Counted from the stretch's first letter, positions 23,611-36,431 are shown. The stretch is 64,000 nt of DNA from Hyaloperonospora brassicae (GCA_947650285.1 CANTFL010000254.1:62001-126000), one strand, 5' to 3'. Program-made: numbers and translations. Notes: generated by a model not told the origin, from the sequence alone.

Positions 23611-23624
23611 CTGGTGGGGGAGGG
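23611..23624 (+). other. Polypurine tract of element A
   Basis: A G-rich run (ggtgggggaggg and a further g) directly abuts the TG of the 3' LTR at 23625. It would prime plus-strand DNA synthesis. Element B has gataagggaggtga at 54667-54679 in the same place. Confidence 0.75.
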
Positions 23625-24150
23625 TGTAACGGGGTTACACGTCGGCTGGTAGCCGACGATAGGTGTGGCGCAAACACACGAGAGGGGGGGGTACCCTATA
23701 AGGTAATATTAGAACACAGTGGGCGTATCAATTGTTGAAGACTGGTGTCTGTCATCAATTGATTGCAAGATCTTTTAAGAGGTTATTTAGGGCAGGTTAA
23801 ATACGTTGTTCTAAGGTGTTCTTTTAGGTTAAATGAAGAAATAAAATTTAGTTCCCATTTTGATCAACATAAGACACGTGTCTTACGAGGCGTCTTGATC
23901 GGAAGAGCTAGCAACGCCTGTAAAGGTAGCTACTCTTGAGCACTCTGTGCTGTGATTCATTTGAATCGTTTGGTCCCTCTGGAACGGGGACCGTAAGCTC
24001 TCTGAGCTGTTGACTCTCTGAGTCGGGTTCTCTGAACCACCCTTTAAGCTCTCTGAGCTGTTGACTCTCTGAGTCGGGTTCTTTGAACCAAAGTTGCTCA
24101 TTGAGCGTAAAGTCTTCCTTTGACTTAAGGAGCTGTGTAGCTCCGCTACA
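23625..24150 (+). repeat. 3' LTR of element A
   Basis: 526 bp, matching 16344-16867 except for about five substitutions (two in the gtgtggYgcaMacacac segment, then A/G, T/G and C/T) and two extra G in the G run. TSD CGAGC follows at 24151-24155. Near identity implies few generations since insertion. The antisense ORF points away from this LTR. Confidence 0.95.
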
Positions 24151-24155
24151 CGAGC

Positions 24156-26690
24156 TGTCTGTACCTGAGGCAGCAATAGCTTGGAGGCCGCAGGTAACCC
24201 CTGGGTGGTCGATATCGTCGAGCAGCGGCGTCTAAAGGCCAAATCTGACTGCGGCGCTCACTAATCAAGCGAATAAGTTGTCGAGAAGGTAGGCCGTCGG
24301 TGCTATCTATGTCACCATTGCCACACCGATGATGTGCAGCGAGCACGTGACAAAGTAGTCGGTGGGGAAAGATCGAAAGTCTCTGTTCTTTGCAATCTTT
24401 CATGCAAATGATGCGTACTAAATACACGTCGCTCGCGTCAATCTAAATTACACGTTTGCAGAAGAGCGTCAAGCTCCATTAAAGCTTCATCGCGGTTATC
24501 ACAAGACGAGCATGCCTTCGAATAATGTATTTCATCATCCACTTAAATTTTGTCTTCGTACACGCATTGGCCTTCTTCACAAAACCACCACCTTCTCTCT
24601 TGATATAGTGTTATATAGGCATTCTTTAGATAGTAATCTTTTAATGTTTAATAATAGCTTGCAACTGAGAAAACCTTTTCAGCAACCAAAGATTAGTTTG
24701 TCGGTAGTATTGCATAAAAATGTCGAGCAAGTGGCTTGCCAGCTTTTCCATCGATTTTGAAGATACATACCAAAATTTTCCACTACAGAAATAAAGCATA
24801 GCCCAGAGTAGTCACACTCGATGCAGCCTTGACGTATTTTAGGTCCGCATTCTCAGACTGGGAAAAACGCACGAATGCCTTCACAACGGTTGATCTGGCT
24901 CGCTGAAAGTTTCCAGGCTGCAAAACCGCCAAGGTCATCTGAAGTCGGACAGCACGCAAATATGTAAATGATACAAACGTAATTTAAGGTTCGTGTTGAC
25001 ATATACAACTATGACGTTCTCCTTTGACCGGATTCGTCAGAACGGCTGGGTAACGTGCTTTCCTACCATTACAATTTTACAGGACAAACATGTATATGTG
25101 CCATGTGATCAAATAAAGATACAATATCATGATTCTGTCCTCTCATCCTCAGTACACAAACAATAATCCAGGTCGGAGAAGTGACGATATTTAATTTAAA
25201 TATAGCAACATTTGACACGAACTGATTCCGAAAAATGTTCAGACAAATAAGTGATGTCTACTACTAATTGATAGTCCAATTTAAGAAAGCTATTTTAACA
25301 GGACGCTGACAAGATTTTCACTAAATTATGTTCTGGTTTGTGTTTGCACTCAAAAACTGGTCGTGCACCAAGGGAAATAGAGCGCATGATCTTCTCTATG
25401 CGCTGTATCAAGAATAGCATGATACTGAGCAATTATGACGTGATTACTGTAGAAGCTATTGACGGATGGTAGAATGGAATGAGACACAAGCGTAGGCTCA
25501 ACTACTTAGGCTTATTTGATAAAATACGAGACTAAATATTAGGCATGTCCGTGGGGGCGTTTTTTTTGATTGACCAGCATAATTACGTTACCGTCCCATT
25601 GCGTCTATTATTGGACTTTTGTAGTCCAAAGAGAATACGAGCCCTCGTGTCGGTAGTTGCGATAATTACCAGTCGAAGCGACAAAAGGTGTGTTGTGCCG
25701 TTATTGCCGCTATTCTATTTTTCCATCTTTTTCAGGTCTAACGTTATTATTGTCTTTCTGTTTCTCTTTCTTTTGTTCGGTATGACTTTATGGCTGCTAT
25801 TTTGTTTCTATACTTTCGTGCGGTCTGACGTTTTAAATATTATTTGCTTTCTTTATCTCTTGTGCAATCTGTAGATAGACAAGAAGAGACTGAATAATGA
25901 TCTTTTGTGACGAAGACAGTGGATCTACGAGGAATGCTAATGCTTATCTTTTGCTTCGGGACGTACACGGACAAGAAAAACTGATGATGTTTATATATTG
26001 AATATTACATAGGCGTGAGCGGCCTGTTTGCTCCAATAAGATAGCCATGATATTTTGGAAGTACTTATGTTGTCTTACTTTACGAGGACAGTATTTGTAA
26101 AGTAAGTGGAGGTGAGTCCGTGATATCTCCAGTTACAAGAAATGCCTTGCACACGTAAATTTTCGTATTCTTTTTCCCGTTTATTGAGGTTGCCGTATGA
26201 GCTCAACAGTTGGATCTAACTGAAAGAACCTACTATAATTTAAGCAACGTATCAGACGCCCGGCCAAAGGCATGTCATATTGGGCACATAGGTAAAGCGT
26301 CTTATGCTCCTCAAACTCGTGAAAGTCATGTATATGAGCTACATAGGTGTTAGACCATCAACTATTGCATACGATGAAGCTTTCTTCTTTACTTTGTATG
26401 TTCTTTTGACGTGCAGTGCTGCCCCAGAGTGCGCGCGGTCTCGAGTAGCATGTCGTATATGATTGATCCTTGTAAAGAGAAGAACCCAGCAATCACTTGT
26501 TTACTTGTCGGTAATGAAAATTTACAGCGTGGTTCGAAAAAACATATCGTTGCTTTCCTTGAAGTGGTCGAGTTGATTTGGCGAATTTCACTATCACAGC
26601 GACGAAGCACGCACCAGAAAAGTCACTGTCAATGAACGTGTTCAGCTATTTGGCTGTGACGAGATTCGACACGAGAAATTTCTCAAAGTT
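24156..26690. other. Right flank of element A, no recognised gene
   Basis: AT-rich with scattered short frames. The longest (25545-25874, plus, 109 codons) is hydrophobic only because the strand is T-rich, and it has no homology that I recognise. Nothing here can be supported as a gene. Confidence 0.4.
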
Positions 26691-26960
26691 GCTCACTACT
26701 GTCGACATGGCCGACTTATTACTGGATGGCAACGACAATTAAATGATCAAGATCCAGTGTTTCATTGCTGTCGACACAGTCACTAAGCGTTTGGTGGCAA
26801 AAACGACTGACTGCTCATGTTTAGGTATTAAATGCTGTAGACATGAACGACTCAGTGTTGGCAGTCAACAACGATTAATTGCTCATGTTCCAGTTGTTCA
26901 TTGCTGTAGACTCACCCGAATTGGTGTTGGCTGGCGAAAAATACTGAAAGCTCATGTTTC
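26691..26960 (+). repeat. Imperfect tandem repeat of 68-69 bp, possibly a 23-residue coding repeat
   Basis: Units begin with gctcatg/gatcaag at 26745, 26813, 26881 and 26950, with a shorter related unit at 26691. The last complete units contain HCCR-type residues (GIKCCRHERLSVG; VVHCCRLTRIGVG) followed by a basic stretch ending in AHV, so one unit equals 23 residues. One 68-bp unit shifts the frame, so any gene is now broken. It is not an ankyrin or LRR spacing that I can assign. Confidence 0.65.
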
Positions 26961-27188
26961 TCTTATACTGTCTGGTTCTTTAAGTTTATGAGCGTTTGTT
27001 ATAGTTATATTCAATACGTTGGATATCTGACTTCGCATTTGAACACTTCTCAGACGTAATGTAAGATAAGCCTATTAATTTTTGCAGTGGCAGTATTTTC
27101 GCATGCGTATGGGAAAACTGTAATAATAAGTCGCATAGGAATAAAATGTTGAGAGAGAGAATTTTCATGACGGTCTATTAACATGTGA

Positions 27189-30100
27189 TTATGTACAAGA
27201 TGTCTGAAAGCTTCTGAGCCAGGAAATCAAGTCCGGATCCGGAAGAGTTTCGTGACTGTTACCCGGAGAAGCCCCGATGTCTCGGGGTGCTTGGGTAAAA
27301 AGTTCGATGCCGGCATGCAAGAGAGTCCCTTGGACGACAGTACTGATAATTTGGTGTTCGCGTTTAGCTAGCGCTAGAAGTTGACGTATCCCTGACTCCC
27401 AAAAGCGGGTGACACTATGCGATGTCGTGGTCAGCACTCCCCTGAACACCGCATCGTTTCGTTCCTGCCATAAGTGGGTGAGGCACATGGTTTTCATGAG
27501 AAACCAAATCCGTTTCCAGACGCGGACCCCTGTCGCTGCGTCTTCCGTGAACCGTTTAAGCAACCATTGTCTCAACCGTGGTGAGATAGCTGGGGCTTGA
27601 CGATTGGCACTGTCGAGATATTGACAAGTACCAAACAGGTCTGCCACAGTTTCACCGGTCCGATGATCAATTAATTTTGCCCAACACGAACGAGCCTTTG
27701 AGCAATCCCAGAATGTGTGGGCCTGTGTTTCTTAAACACCTCGACATGCTTGATGTGCACGACAAATATTGTCGTCGTTACGATTCTCATGGTAAAGGTT
27801 AAGTTGCATGGTTGCTATACGATAGCAAGTCCACACCTGGTATTCTGTACGCCCATGTGCATGGTCTCAAACTTGAGACGGTCTCTGATGCGCTACAGCT
27901 CGCTGTCATTTGTCCGTTCTGGTGGCAGCTTCCAGACGATGCATCAGTGGTCTTAATTCCACAGCAAGCTGACGTTTGTGAAGCTTAAATGACAGACGGG
28001 AAGGTGTTGTGCGAATGGATGCATTTGACACCTCATCTGCGACCGCCCATGGAAACCGATGATGTCGAGGATGAGCGTTAAACACTACGCCGTGCAGCTG
28101 AGGTTGTTCAAGCCATGTTTCCCTTTCCACTTCACTATCCGTCACTAGTTCAGGAAGCCTTGTTGTGAAGAACCAGCAAAACCCGTCGGCCGCTTGCGTC
28201 ATGTGGATCCTAGCTTCCTCTGGGACCTTGTGACTCCTTCTCACTCCAGATATACGACCCCGGCATTCGGAGGAAAAATCATAGTCATGCCGAAAAGGAG
28301 GAGCGTGCCGAAGTGTCAACTGAGGCTGGAGCGCTAAATCAGTCCCGATCCGAAAAGGTGGGGATGCCAGTAATATCGCTGTTGCCCATCGTCGTAGCTT
28401 GGGGTACGAATGATTGGTGACGTGGTGTCCGGACAGTGGTATGCTGAAGACAAACTAGGACGGCCCCGTCCGCCTAATACGCAAGTCCGCGATGGTGCAT
28501 GGTAGAATTCGGTCATACGTATAGCCGAGCAACTTCCTACCCCGTGTATCCCGGATATATGGATTCTTGCTCAATCCAAGCGTCCCCCAGAATTGATAAA
28601 TAGATTTCAAGTGGGGATCCGTGTGTGATAATGCTTCAGGAAAAGTCGAGTAATAAGACAGAACCCATTCATCCTCTTCCCACCGGCTACCTGCACCGGC
28701 GAGTAGAGTTGGTGTGTACGCACGTATTCGATCGCCAAACAGGCAGAATTGGTCGTCTGTAGGCTCCAGGAGCTTGTCGATATCCGCGATGAATGAAGTT
28801 TTGTCAGGCTTTGACAAAGAGGTTGACCACCCTCCTGACCGCGGCCGTTCGTGCAAAACAAGTGCTGAAGTAGTCGGCTGACCCTGATAAACCCAAAAAC
28901 GCAACGCTCCAAAATACTTGTCGTGAGCTTGCGTGAGCCACCGGAGAGCGTGATTGGTGCGCTGCGTTTTAATAGCAACCTCGACGGAAGCTAGCCCTAC
29001 CCCCCCCCCCGGCCTTAGTCGTAGTAAAGAGGAGACCCGGATTAATATTGTGACGGCCCGCTTCTGTGGTGGTTGCGTATGCCCACAGAAATTGTTTATA
29101 CAAATTTTGTACGTCCCTGATCGCCCAGTCAGGAATTTCGAAAACCACAGCCGTAAACAGAATCGCCGGTAGGATAATGGAATTTAATATCATCAAGCAA
29201 TTCTCCACGCTTGTAGCAATCGTGGAAGACGTGAATAATTGTCGTTGAAGATTTCTGATGCGAAGCGCCCAATTACGATATTGTAGGTCGCCTGTACCTA
29301 CTTCGTAGCCCAAGTACCGCACTGTATCCACAGGTTGAAGTACTGATATGCCACAAAACGTCTGTAAGCGCACCCTTTGTTGAGAAAAATCAGCTTGCTC
29401 TTGGCCGGATGAGCGACCAGCCCAGACAAATTGTCAAAGTGAGAAACTATCCCGAGCGTCTGGTCAAGCTGACACGCAGTATCTAGAAAAATCGTTGAGT
29501 CATCCACACACGCTGAAAACGTGTGCCGACCCCCTGTGCCTTCTGGTACCGGAAGCAATCGCAAGACAGGCGATTGTTGTATCGCGATGCTCATTAACTA
29601 TACTACGATTAGAAAAAGCAGAGGGGCGAGAGGGCAGCCTTGACGAATACCCGATACCACTGAGAATGGGTCGGATTTTTCTCCGTTGACTAAAAGGTCG
29701 CCGTGGTTCCTGTTTGAAGCCGACGGATTAGCTGTACGTATCGCTCAGAAAAGCCAAATGCCGTTAGAGCCTCGTAGAGAAACTCCATGTCAACAGTGTC
29801 ATAGGCTTTGCGAAAATCCAGCAAGAGAATGGCCCTACTATTCATGGATTTCAGGGTGTCGTCCGTTGTAGCTGTCGCTAATTGAAAAAGCATCATAATC
29901 ACTAATTGGTGCATCTGCCTGCCGTGGACGAAACCTTGCTGCGAATCACCAATAATTGTGGGCAACACACGTTGTAATCGAGTCGCTAAAACCTTGTTAA
30001 ATATCTTGTAACTCGATTGGAGCAAGGCAATAGGTCGATAGTCCATCGCATCCGCCGAATCACCTTTTTTCCTCAGTGGTATGATCAGGGCCTCTAGAAA

Positions 30101-31946
30101 AGAGAGTGGAGGTTCCGCGCCAGTCATAATCTCATTGCTAACCCTTACAAGATTGGGGACCATCACAGCCGTCGTATCCTTAAAAAATCGTTGTTGAGAC
30201 CGTCTGGACCAGCAAATTTTCGACGGCTAAGCCCTGCAATTGCTTTGAGAACCTCGGCTTCAGAAAATTCATCTAAGAAAGCCGCGTTGGATGCCTTCGA
30301 AATAACTCGCTCTGTCGGAATGTGTACGAATTGGTGAATGGCCGCGTTTAAACCGTGAAGATGCTGTTTCCGATGAACGACTCCGAGCACTGGCGACCAT
30401 TCGGATGAGAATTTGACCGCTATGGACATGTTTTTGGTGAATTCTGGACCGTGCTGTTGTAGTATGGCTGTGACGTTTTGGTCGCGTTCCCAATCGGACA
30501 CTCGGTTGTAGATCCATTTTAGCCGGTCTGTCGATATGACGAGTTGTTGACCTAGCCGTACAAGATGCGCCTGCCGTAAGTCTTCTATGTTACTTGAAAT
30601 CCATTGTGGCCGATTGAACAATTGCCGTTGTGTGCGGTGCTTTGAGTTATGGCGGAGCCGTGAACGGCGCTGCTTCACCCTCTTGCTGGCACGGCGAATG
30701 CAGCGTTTGCACTTGTCCACCTCAATGTCCCAAGTAAGCGTAGAGGCAGCTTGACCAATATCCATGCCATCCATATCCTTGACTAATCCGTCGATCACTT
30801 GGGCGGGACGGAATGATTGGATAGGGTAAGCCACTGCTCGACTCCGTGAATGTCGACGATGCCTGCTCATAACCCTTAAACACAGAACCACCTCCTGATG
30901 ATCCGAATAATGAAAAGGGACACGCGTCTCTGCCCACTGAGCTCTGTCCACCCAGATAGCAGGGACATAGAATCGATCAATTCGGCTGGCTCGTTCACCT
31001 AACATATATGTGGAATGATCCACGAAATCGTCAGTTATGTCGTCATCCGCGTGGTCTCTCAGCACTCTTGCATATGCCAAACCTATACAAGAAATGACGG
31101 TGTCAAAGGCAGGACTTTCCGACCTTTTCGAGCGGTGATGTCCAGCACGATCGAGAAGAGGACTTTGTACACAGTTTAAGTCTCCTAAGATGATCGTTTT
31201 GATAGGGTTCAGATTCCAAGATAATAGAGACGTGAAAAAGGCCTCGCGTTCCGGCCGTAATGTGGGAGCATACAGATTGACGAGGAGGATGTCTCCAATC
31301 GATACAATTAATGCGCGCGTACTCCAGCGATCCTGATGACATACCGACGAGTGAACAGCAGAGTGTGGGGCTAAAGGAATTGCTAAGCCAGCGTGTCGTG
31401 ACGGGCCCGTACTCCAATACGACAATGGAGGAGCATCGGACTTTAGATGCTGACCCCACAAGCGAACTCACTGGGCACTCAGTTGAACCACTTCCTCCAC
31501 TGTTTGGACGTGCGTTTCTCGGATACACCACGCCAACACACGTTGTTCAGGAGTCTGTCGTCGCCAAGCCGCCATCCAACCAGCACGGGTGTTTGTTATG
31601 AAACCGCGCACGTTTTGAGTAATTATTACCTCATCACCAACCCGTCGCTGATTTGTTTCCTTGTTAGTGTCAGGGGAAGTAGTCCAATCCTGAAGCAAGC
31701 GAGAACGTCCATAGACGTCGACTTCCTCCAATGAACAACTACGAAGACAGGAGGAAAGGTAAAACCGCGAGCTGCCCTCAGTATTTAAGAAGAAACCGCG
31801 CCTCCGCAGTTGCCAACGATGTAGAGAAAAATGTACGAGTGTTCGCCATTTCACCTGATGATGATCCAACAGGTAATATGCTCCTTGGTAGTGACTGTTT
31901 CGTCGTAGCAGGTGAACATGACAAACTATTTAATCGGAGAGAGTAA
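27189..31946 (-). pseudogene. LINE ORF2: endonuclease and reverse transcriptase, broken
   Basis: From the 5' side: an endonuclease/exonuclease/phosphatase domain with TQNVRGF, IRETHV, ILGDLNCV (near 31180), SRIDRFYVP and HYSDHQEV, all in one frame with a stop at 31468. Reverse transcriptase follows ([65 protein letters not shown]). Its catalytic box reads ACVDD at 29499-29513, where the usual residue before VDD/ADD is an aromatic. Frame breaks occur at an A run near 30180 and a T run near 29686, among others. A CX2C..H..C pattern (HTFWDC) near 27690-27780 and the final WLKRF..WKRIW segment match the zinc-binding C-terminus of such ORF2 proteins. It would have nicked target DNA and primed reverse transcription. 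Confidence 0.87.
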
Positions 31947-32148
31947 GCGGATGTACGTCATTCCCTGTCAATGCACGTATCTCCTTGTCAAATAAATCAG
32001 CGCAAAGTAGATGTTGACTTAGACGGATCCGTCGTCGCGGGTCACAGAGCCTTAAGATTTCATTTTTGGCATAGTTATAGTCTCGTAGCTTCCTCCAGTC
32101 ATCCCCGTTGTCAATAAGGGGAGCGAAAGAAGATATGGATTTACCCCA

Positions 32149-35100
32149 CTACGCGCGAGAAATCCATTGGTCTAACCATTGTGAGGTGGTGGTATCCTTC
32201 ACTCTGAGACGGTACGCTCGAAGACCCGATAGCTTGCACTCCTGTCGCCACTTCGATGTCCACTGCACAAGAACCTGATCGGCTAAGCTGACTAGTAATT
32301 CATCTGGAAAGAAAAAGCGTCTCACGTGATGTAGCAGAAGATTCAGCTCCATTCCACCGTTTGTAGCCACGCCTCCGTTCCACTATGATCTAAAGGTTAT
32401 GAAGTCTCAGCTGTGACCGGCCATTCAGACCCTGAGGCACACCAAACCGATGGCCACTCCGCATGATCAATACGTCCGTCTGGAGAAGCCATCTCGGACT
32501 GTTAAGGACTGACCGTGACTCTGCCTTTTTTAATTTAGATGCCCCCAGGGAGCTGGAATCACCGTCGTTGTCCATGTCAACCGCTTCAGACTGCGAGGTG
32601 ACGAGGCCTCGTTTTTGCGCCAGCACATTCACTCGCATATAGTCATCGCTGAACACCTCGTGAATCGAAGTCGGCTGCGAAGAACGCAACACCAACGCCT
32701 GACTGTTTTTGACCTGGCCAGAGTGCACAAATAGTGAGGTTGTCTGGCTAGCGCTAGTTAAAGGGGCTGTAACCCGTCCAGTACCAGATGAAGCCTGCAC
32801 ATGTAGTGCCAATTGTTTAGCGTCAGCTCCCGCAGGTAGCTATGAATGCTGTGACAGCTCTGCTTTTTGGTCGTTAAAGTCATCCTTCAGGGATGTCAGG
32901 TCTGCCGCGCTATCCGTATGTAGGAATGCCGAATAATGGCGCTTCCAGAAACGAAGCACCAACGGCAATGTGTCTGTTACCTCAATTTTGGCCGCTTGCA
33001 GATCGTCAATGCAAGCCATGATAGATTGAGGGTATTCCTTGGCCGTGTCTAATACTCGACCGTGCAGCTGCACCTTTGTCGGGTGATATTTTTGACACCT
33101 CCACTTCTCGCTGTCACTCTCAAAGTGGATGACAAAGATATCCCGCTGCATAAAAAATAGCGGCCATACCGAGTATGTCACTACCTCCCCAGCAAGTTTC
33201 CAAAATATGGTGTCTCTGTCAGACGGAGTTGCTGCATAGTCTGTTAAAAACCACCGCAGTTGAGTTGCCGACTCCTCTCTGGTCATTGTCTGCCACCCGC
33301 GTCCAACATTTTTAACGTATTGACCCACAGGTCGTGTGGGAGCTGACCTTCCAGATTCAACAGCCCAGCGTACGTGATACCACGCTTAACTCTAGCCGTG
33401 AGAGGCTCCAGGGCCGTGATTGGTGCGTCCAAGGCGGAATCTGAGACGGCTTGAGCGATCGCCATCGCCAAACAGTTTCCAGTAGCTGGGGGGGGACTTC
33501 CTGTAAGCTCAGAATACGCATCAAATTTTTGAATGGATAGGTCCGGTCTCTGGACGAGGATCTATCGGGATCGCAGTACAACGTTTTTTCTGTTGCTGTT
33601 TAACCAGCCGCTCACAGGTTTTACGTTCGAGACGTTGTTTGGCTAGAAGCGTCGGTTCCGAGATCACGGGCACTTTCCCTCTTTCTTTAGAGTCTTGTTG
33701 ACGGACTCGATCTTCTGACGATAGGTGAGGGCTGGCCCGCGTGACGTCCGGAGCCATGTTCGGGTGAGGCTCCGGTGTAATCGGAGGATCGTCAGTGACA
33801 CCATCTGTGCTAGAAGCTTGAGAGGACCCCGACCTATTCTGATCCAGCTCCGGCTCCATATCTTGTAGAACGTGAAAACCGCCCGAGCTGGGGCTTCCGG
33901 TCGTTACCGGTGGCTTGCGTGAGGGCCACAGACGCCGTCCACTTCGGAGAGGTCGTGTCAGCCAAGGCTGCTCCGGCCGGGGTTTTGGTTTAGGGTCCAA
34001 AGAGCCTGCTGGCGTGGGGATGGAAGTGTAAACGGGATGAATGGACACCCCAGTGCGCCGGGGCTCCACTGTCGGAGTCGGCCGTGAGGGAGTTGTACCT
34101 ACTGCCGCCGGTGTGATAGCTGCATGAGCCGCCTCGTCTTCTACCCTCTGAAGTTGTAGCCGTTTGCTGGCCATCTCCCGCATCTTCTCCGGGCTAAGGA
34201 ATGGTTTAGCCAAGTCTTCGACGTCTTCAAGTTCAGCCTCTGTAACTTTGATAGCACCTGGCCCCATTGAGTTTCGCATCCGTGAATTGGCACCTGGCGG
34301 CTGGGTGGCATTTGGTGCCACCCTGTAGGCATTGAAGGCTTCTACCCACGTTCTGGTGCTTAATGATGATCGGGGTTTCAAACCATAGAAGGTGGACTAT
34401 CCCTTGAAGAAACATGGGACATACCGCCAGAGAGAAGGTAACTTTTCATACTGTAGACGTCCGGGAGTTTGTAGTGCAAGTGTTCATATCTTCGGATTCA
34501 AAATCCGTCAGGATTTTGGACCTGAAGTAAGCCGTTATGCGTCCAATCTCGTTAAATCGTGTCACGTTGTGCAGGAAAATTGTGAACTCAGTACGTGAAT
34601 GGCCCGAACGACCATCTGGGCCTCGCTGATTCTGCCAAACTGACCCCCGCACCGGATAATGAGCGTTTTCTAAGGGGAACACTCGTCCCTGAAAGGGTAT
34701 TTGAACATCCTGCAGACGTTTCGCTGTTTCCCTCATGAAAAAGTAGAAGTGAATCGTTCGGGATGAGCGAGTATAGCTGATGGACTTCATTAATCCGAGA
34801 AAGCGATCGAGATCCGTCAGAATGACCCGCAGAAGCTATGCGGATTCGAGTATCATCGCGGTAATACCAATAGAAGTCTGGCAGCTGATCGGGATGTAAC
34901 GACCTCTGCCAATAGTAAGCACCAGTTGTTCTTCGACCAGCGCCTGGATGGTGCTGTAGAGCCGAAGACGTTCCCCACTGTCAAAGACGGATCGTAGAAA
35001 ATCTGGCATCCGACGACACGCAATATGTCCTTCAGCTATGCCCACGATGACTCGTCATTCGTCGTCTGTGCCCTCGCGTAAGTGATGAGCGCGAGCAGGG

Positions 35101-35801
35101 CCGAGACGGGCGGTACAAATGTCTTTAAGCTTGGTTGCCTCTGCCATGGAATATTTCTCTGGGTCGAACATAACGTCATCATAGGCAATAGACGCGTGCC
35201 CCTTCTGCCCTTACAGGACTGGCTGTGCTCCTTGGCGCACCACCCTCACCCAGAGGTCGGGATCGGCGCCGTGGCCCACTTATGTTGGCTGGCTAGTTTT
35301 CGAATAATATCTATAAAGGCCCACTTGGTGAGCAGAATATCTTTGCCTATCTTGGTAGCAAGTCTCGTCAAATCGGTATATGTTTAGGAACTCCGAACAA
35401 AACACTGCCGAAAGAAATCGAGGAGGCCGTCCAACTCCGGACCCCTTAGCTTTGGAAAGCGTTTCCGCTCTTGCGGAAGAGCTTCCAAACTCACCGGAAG
35501 CCGCGAAAATACGCGTTCAAACGGCTCCTGAACGGTCTGACGCCATACATCGACGTACCCCGGCTCGAGTGATGCCTTCACCTCTTCGACTAGGGCATCA
35601 AACATGTCGCGAGGAACGCCTGAGAAGGCGAGGTGTTGGAAGCCGACATTCCCGAATGAGTCGCTTGGCTAGGTGTTGGAGCTCGCAACGAATCAGACGA
35701 CAGATTCTATGCTCCAGCGGGTGGCGAAGCTCCGGAGGAAACAATAGGAGCCGGGATACGTGCATGAGCTGACATGTCCTGTGGCGGAAATCTGGTCGAC
35801 A
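32149..35801 (-). pseudogene. LINE ORF1 (RNA-binding protein), broken
   Basis: Starts near 35801 (MSTRFPPQDMSAHARIPAPI) and continues through several frames: MFDALVEEVKASLEPGYVDV (35605 down), ILTDLDRFLGLMKSISYTRS and FYFFMRETAKRLQDVQIPF (34830-34650), FLQGIVHLLWFETPI with a degenerate zinc-knuckle-like CLQGGTKCHPAARC (about 34310), a long Pro/Ser-rich segment (34381-33521), and a C-terminal part at 33328-32149. Stops and single-base shifts separate these pieces. The protein would bind the LINE RNA. Assignment rests on position upstream of ORF2 and on the knuckle-like motif. Confidence 0.68.
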
Positions 35802-36351
35802 TGGCACGCTGTAGGTGAGAGTCAATGTCGGTGTCCTCATCTGCCTCCGGAGCAACGATTGGTCCGAAGCGGCCGGTCGGATGCGGCGGGATGCTCGGTC
35901 TACGCTCCCCCGTGGCTGGTGCCGAAGGCAGTGCTATACTACCATCACTTTCCAGGGGTACTATCGACTGAGGTTGGGTCCCCCTCCCCTATCGGGAGGG
36001 GGAGCTTGTTGACGGCTTTGTATCCGTCGTTCGAAAAATGCTGGCTGACGCCAGTGAGTACCTTTTTTGTTAATACTCCCCTACCTATTCACTGCAGATT
36101 GAAGAGTGGCATTGGAATTAAATGTAGAGGTGCCAACTTTGTCGGAATTTTATGGAATAAGCAACACAGTGTGCCTTGAAATTTGGTATTTGTATGACGA
36201 TCACATATATTATTCGATTTGTTTCGACAAAATATGTCGGCGTGCTGTCGAGATGAGGTCGACCTACTCTATCAGTCTATATCGCTAAATTGAAATGTGA
36301 TAAATCGTGTATTAGCTGTAATTTTATGGCAAGCCCTATACATTAATTTAT

Positions 36352-36431
36352 TTGCGCCTAGATTGCGATGGAGGACCAACAGGCCCTACTGGTTTAAGCC
36401 CTATTGGTCCACCATCGCAATCTAGGCGCAA
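36352..36431. repeat. Near-perfect inverted repeat, 28-bp arms
   Basis: The arm at 36352-36379 (ttgcgcctagattgcgatgg..) pairs with 36404-36431 with one mismatch across a 24-nt spacer. The sequence aattta occurs on both sides (36345-36350 and 36435-36440), which could be a target duplication of an 80-bp foldback element or chance. No gene ends here that would need a terminator. Confidence 0.82.

Larger units (their letters stand above)
16344..24150 (+). mobile_element. Element A: chromodomain Ty3/gypsy LTR retrotransposon
   Basis: A complete 7.8-kb element, TGTAAC...GCTACA, with a perfect 5-bp target duplication CGAGC at 16339-16343 and 24151-24155. Order: 5' LTR, primer site, gag, -1 shift signal, protease, linker, reverse transcriptase, RNase H, integrase, GPY/F module, chromodomain (all plus strand), an antisense ORF, polypurine tract, 3' LTR. 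The LTRs (524 and 526 bp) differ at only about five bases plus a G-run length change, so insertion was recent. Even so, gag has one in-frame stop, protease has two frame lesions and a stop precedes the chromodomain, while the pol frame is intact over 1,299 codons. RT before RNase H before integrase with a chromodomain places it in Ty3/gypsy near the chromoviruses. Confidence 0.96.
27181..36060 (-). mobile_element. LINE (non-LTR retrotransposon), degraded
   Basis: About 8.9 kb on the minus strand with the usual two-ORF layout: ORF1 (35801 down to about 32149) with a nucleic-acid-binding region, then ORF2 (about 31946 down to 27189) with apurinic-type endonuclease, reverse transcriptase and a C-terminal zinc-binding RVT region. 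Ends are approximate; I could not identify a target duplication or a clear A-rich tail. Many frameshifts and stops show that it is inactive. Confidence 0.88.

Noticed and set aside
25545..25874. 109-codon hydrophobic frame resembling a membrane protein
   Set aside because: Phe/Leu-rich only because the strand is T-rich; no loops, signal or neighbours to support it.
27409..27600. Plus-strand frames across the LINE (27409-31730)
   Set aside because: All are reverse shadows of the ORF2 and ORF1 coding remains on the minus strand.
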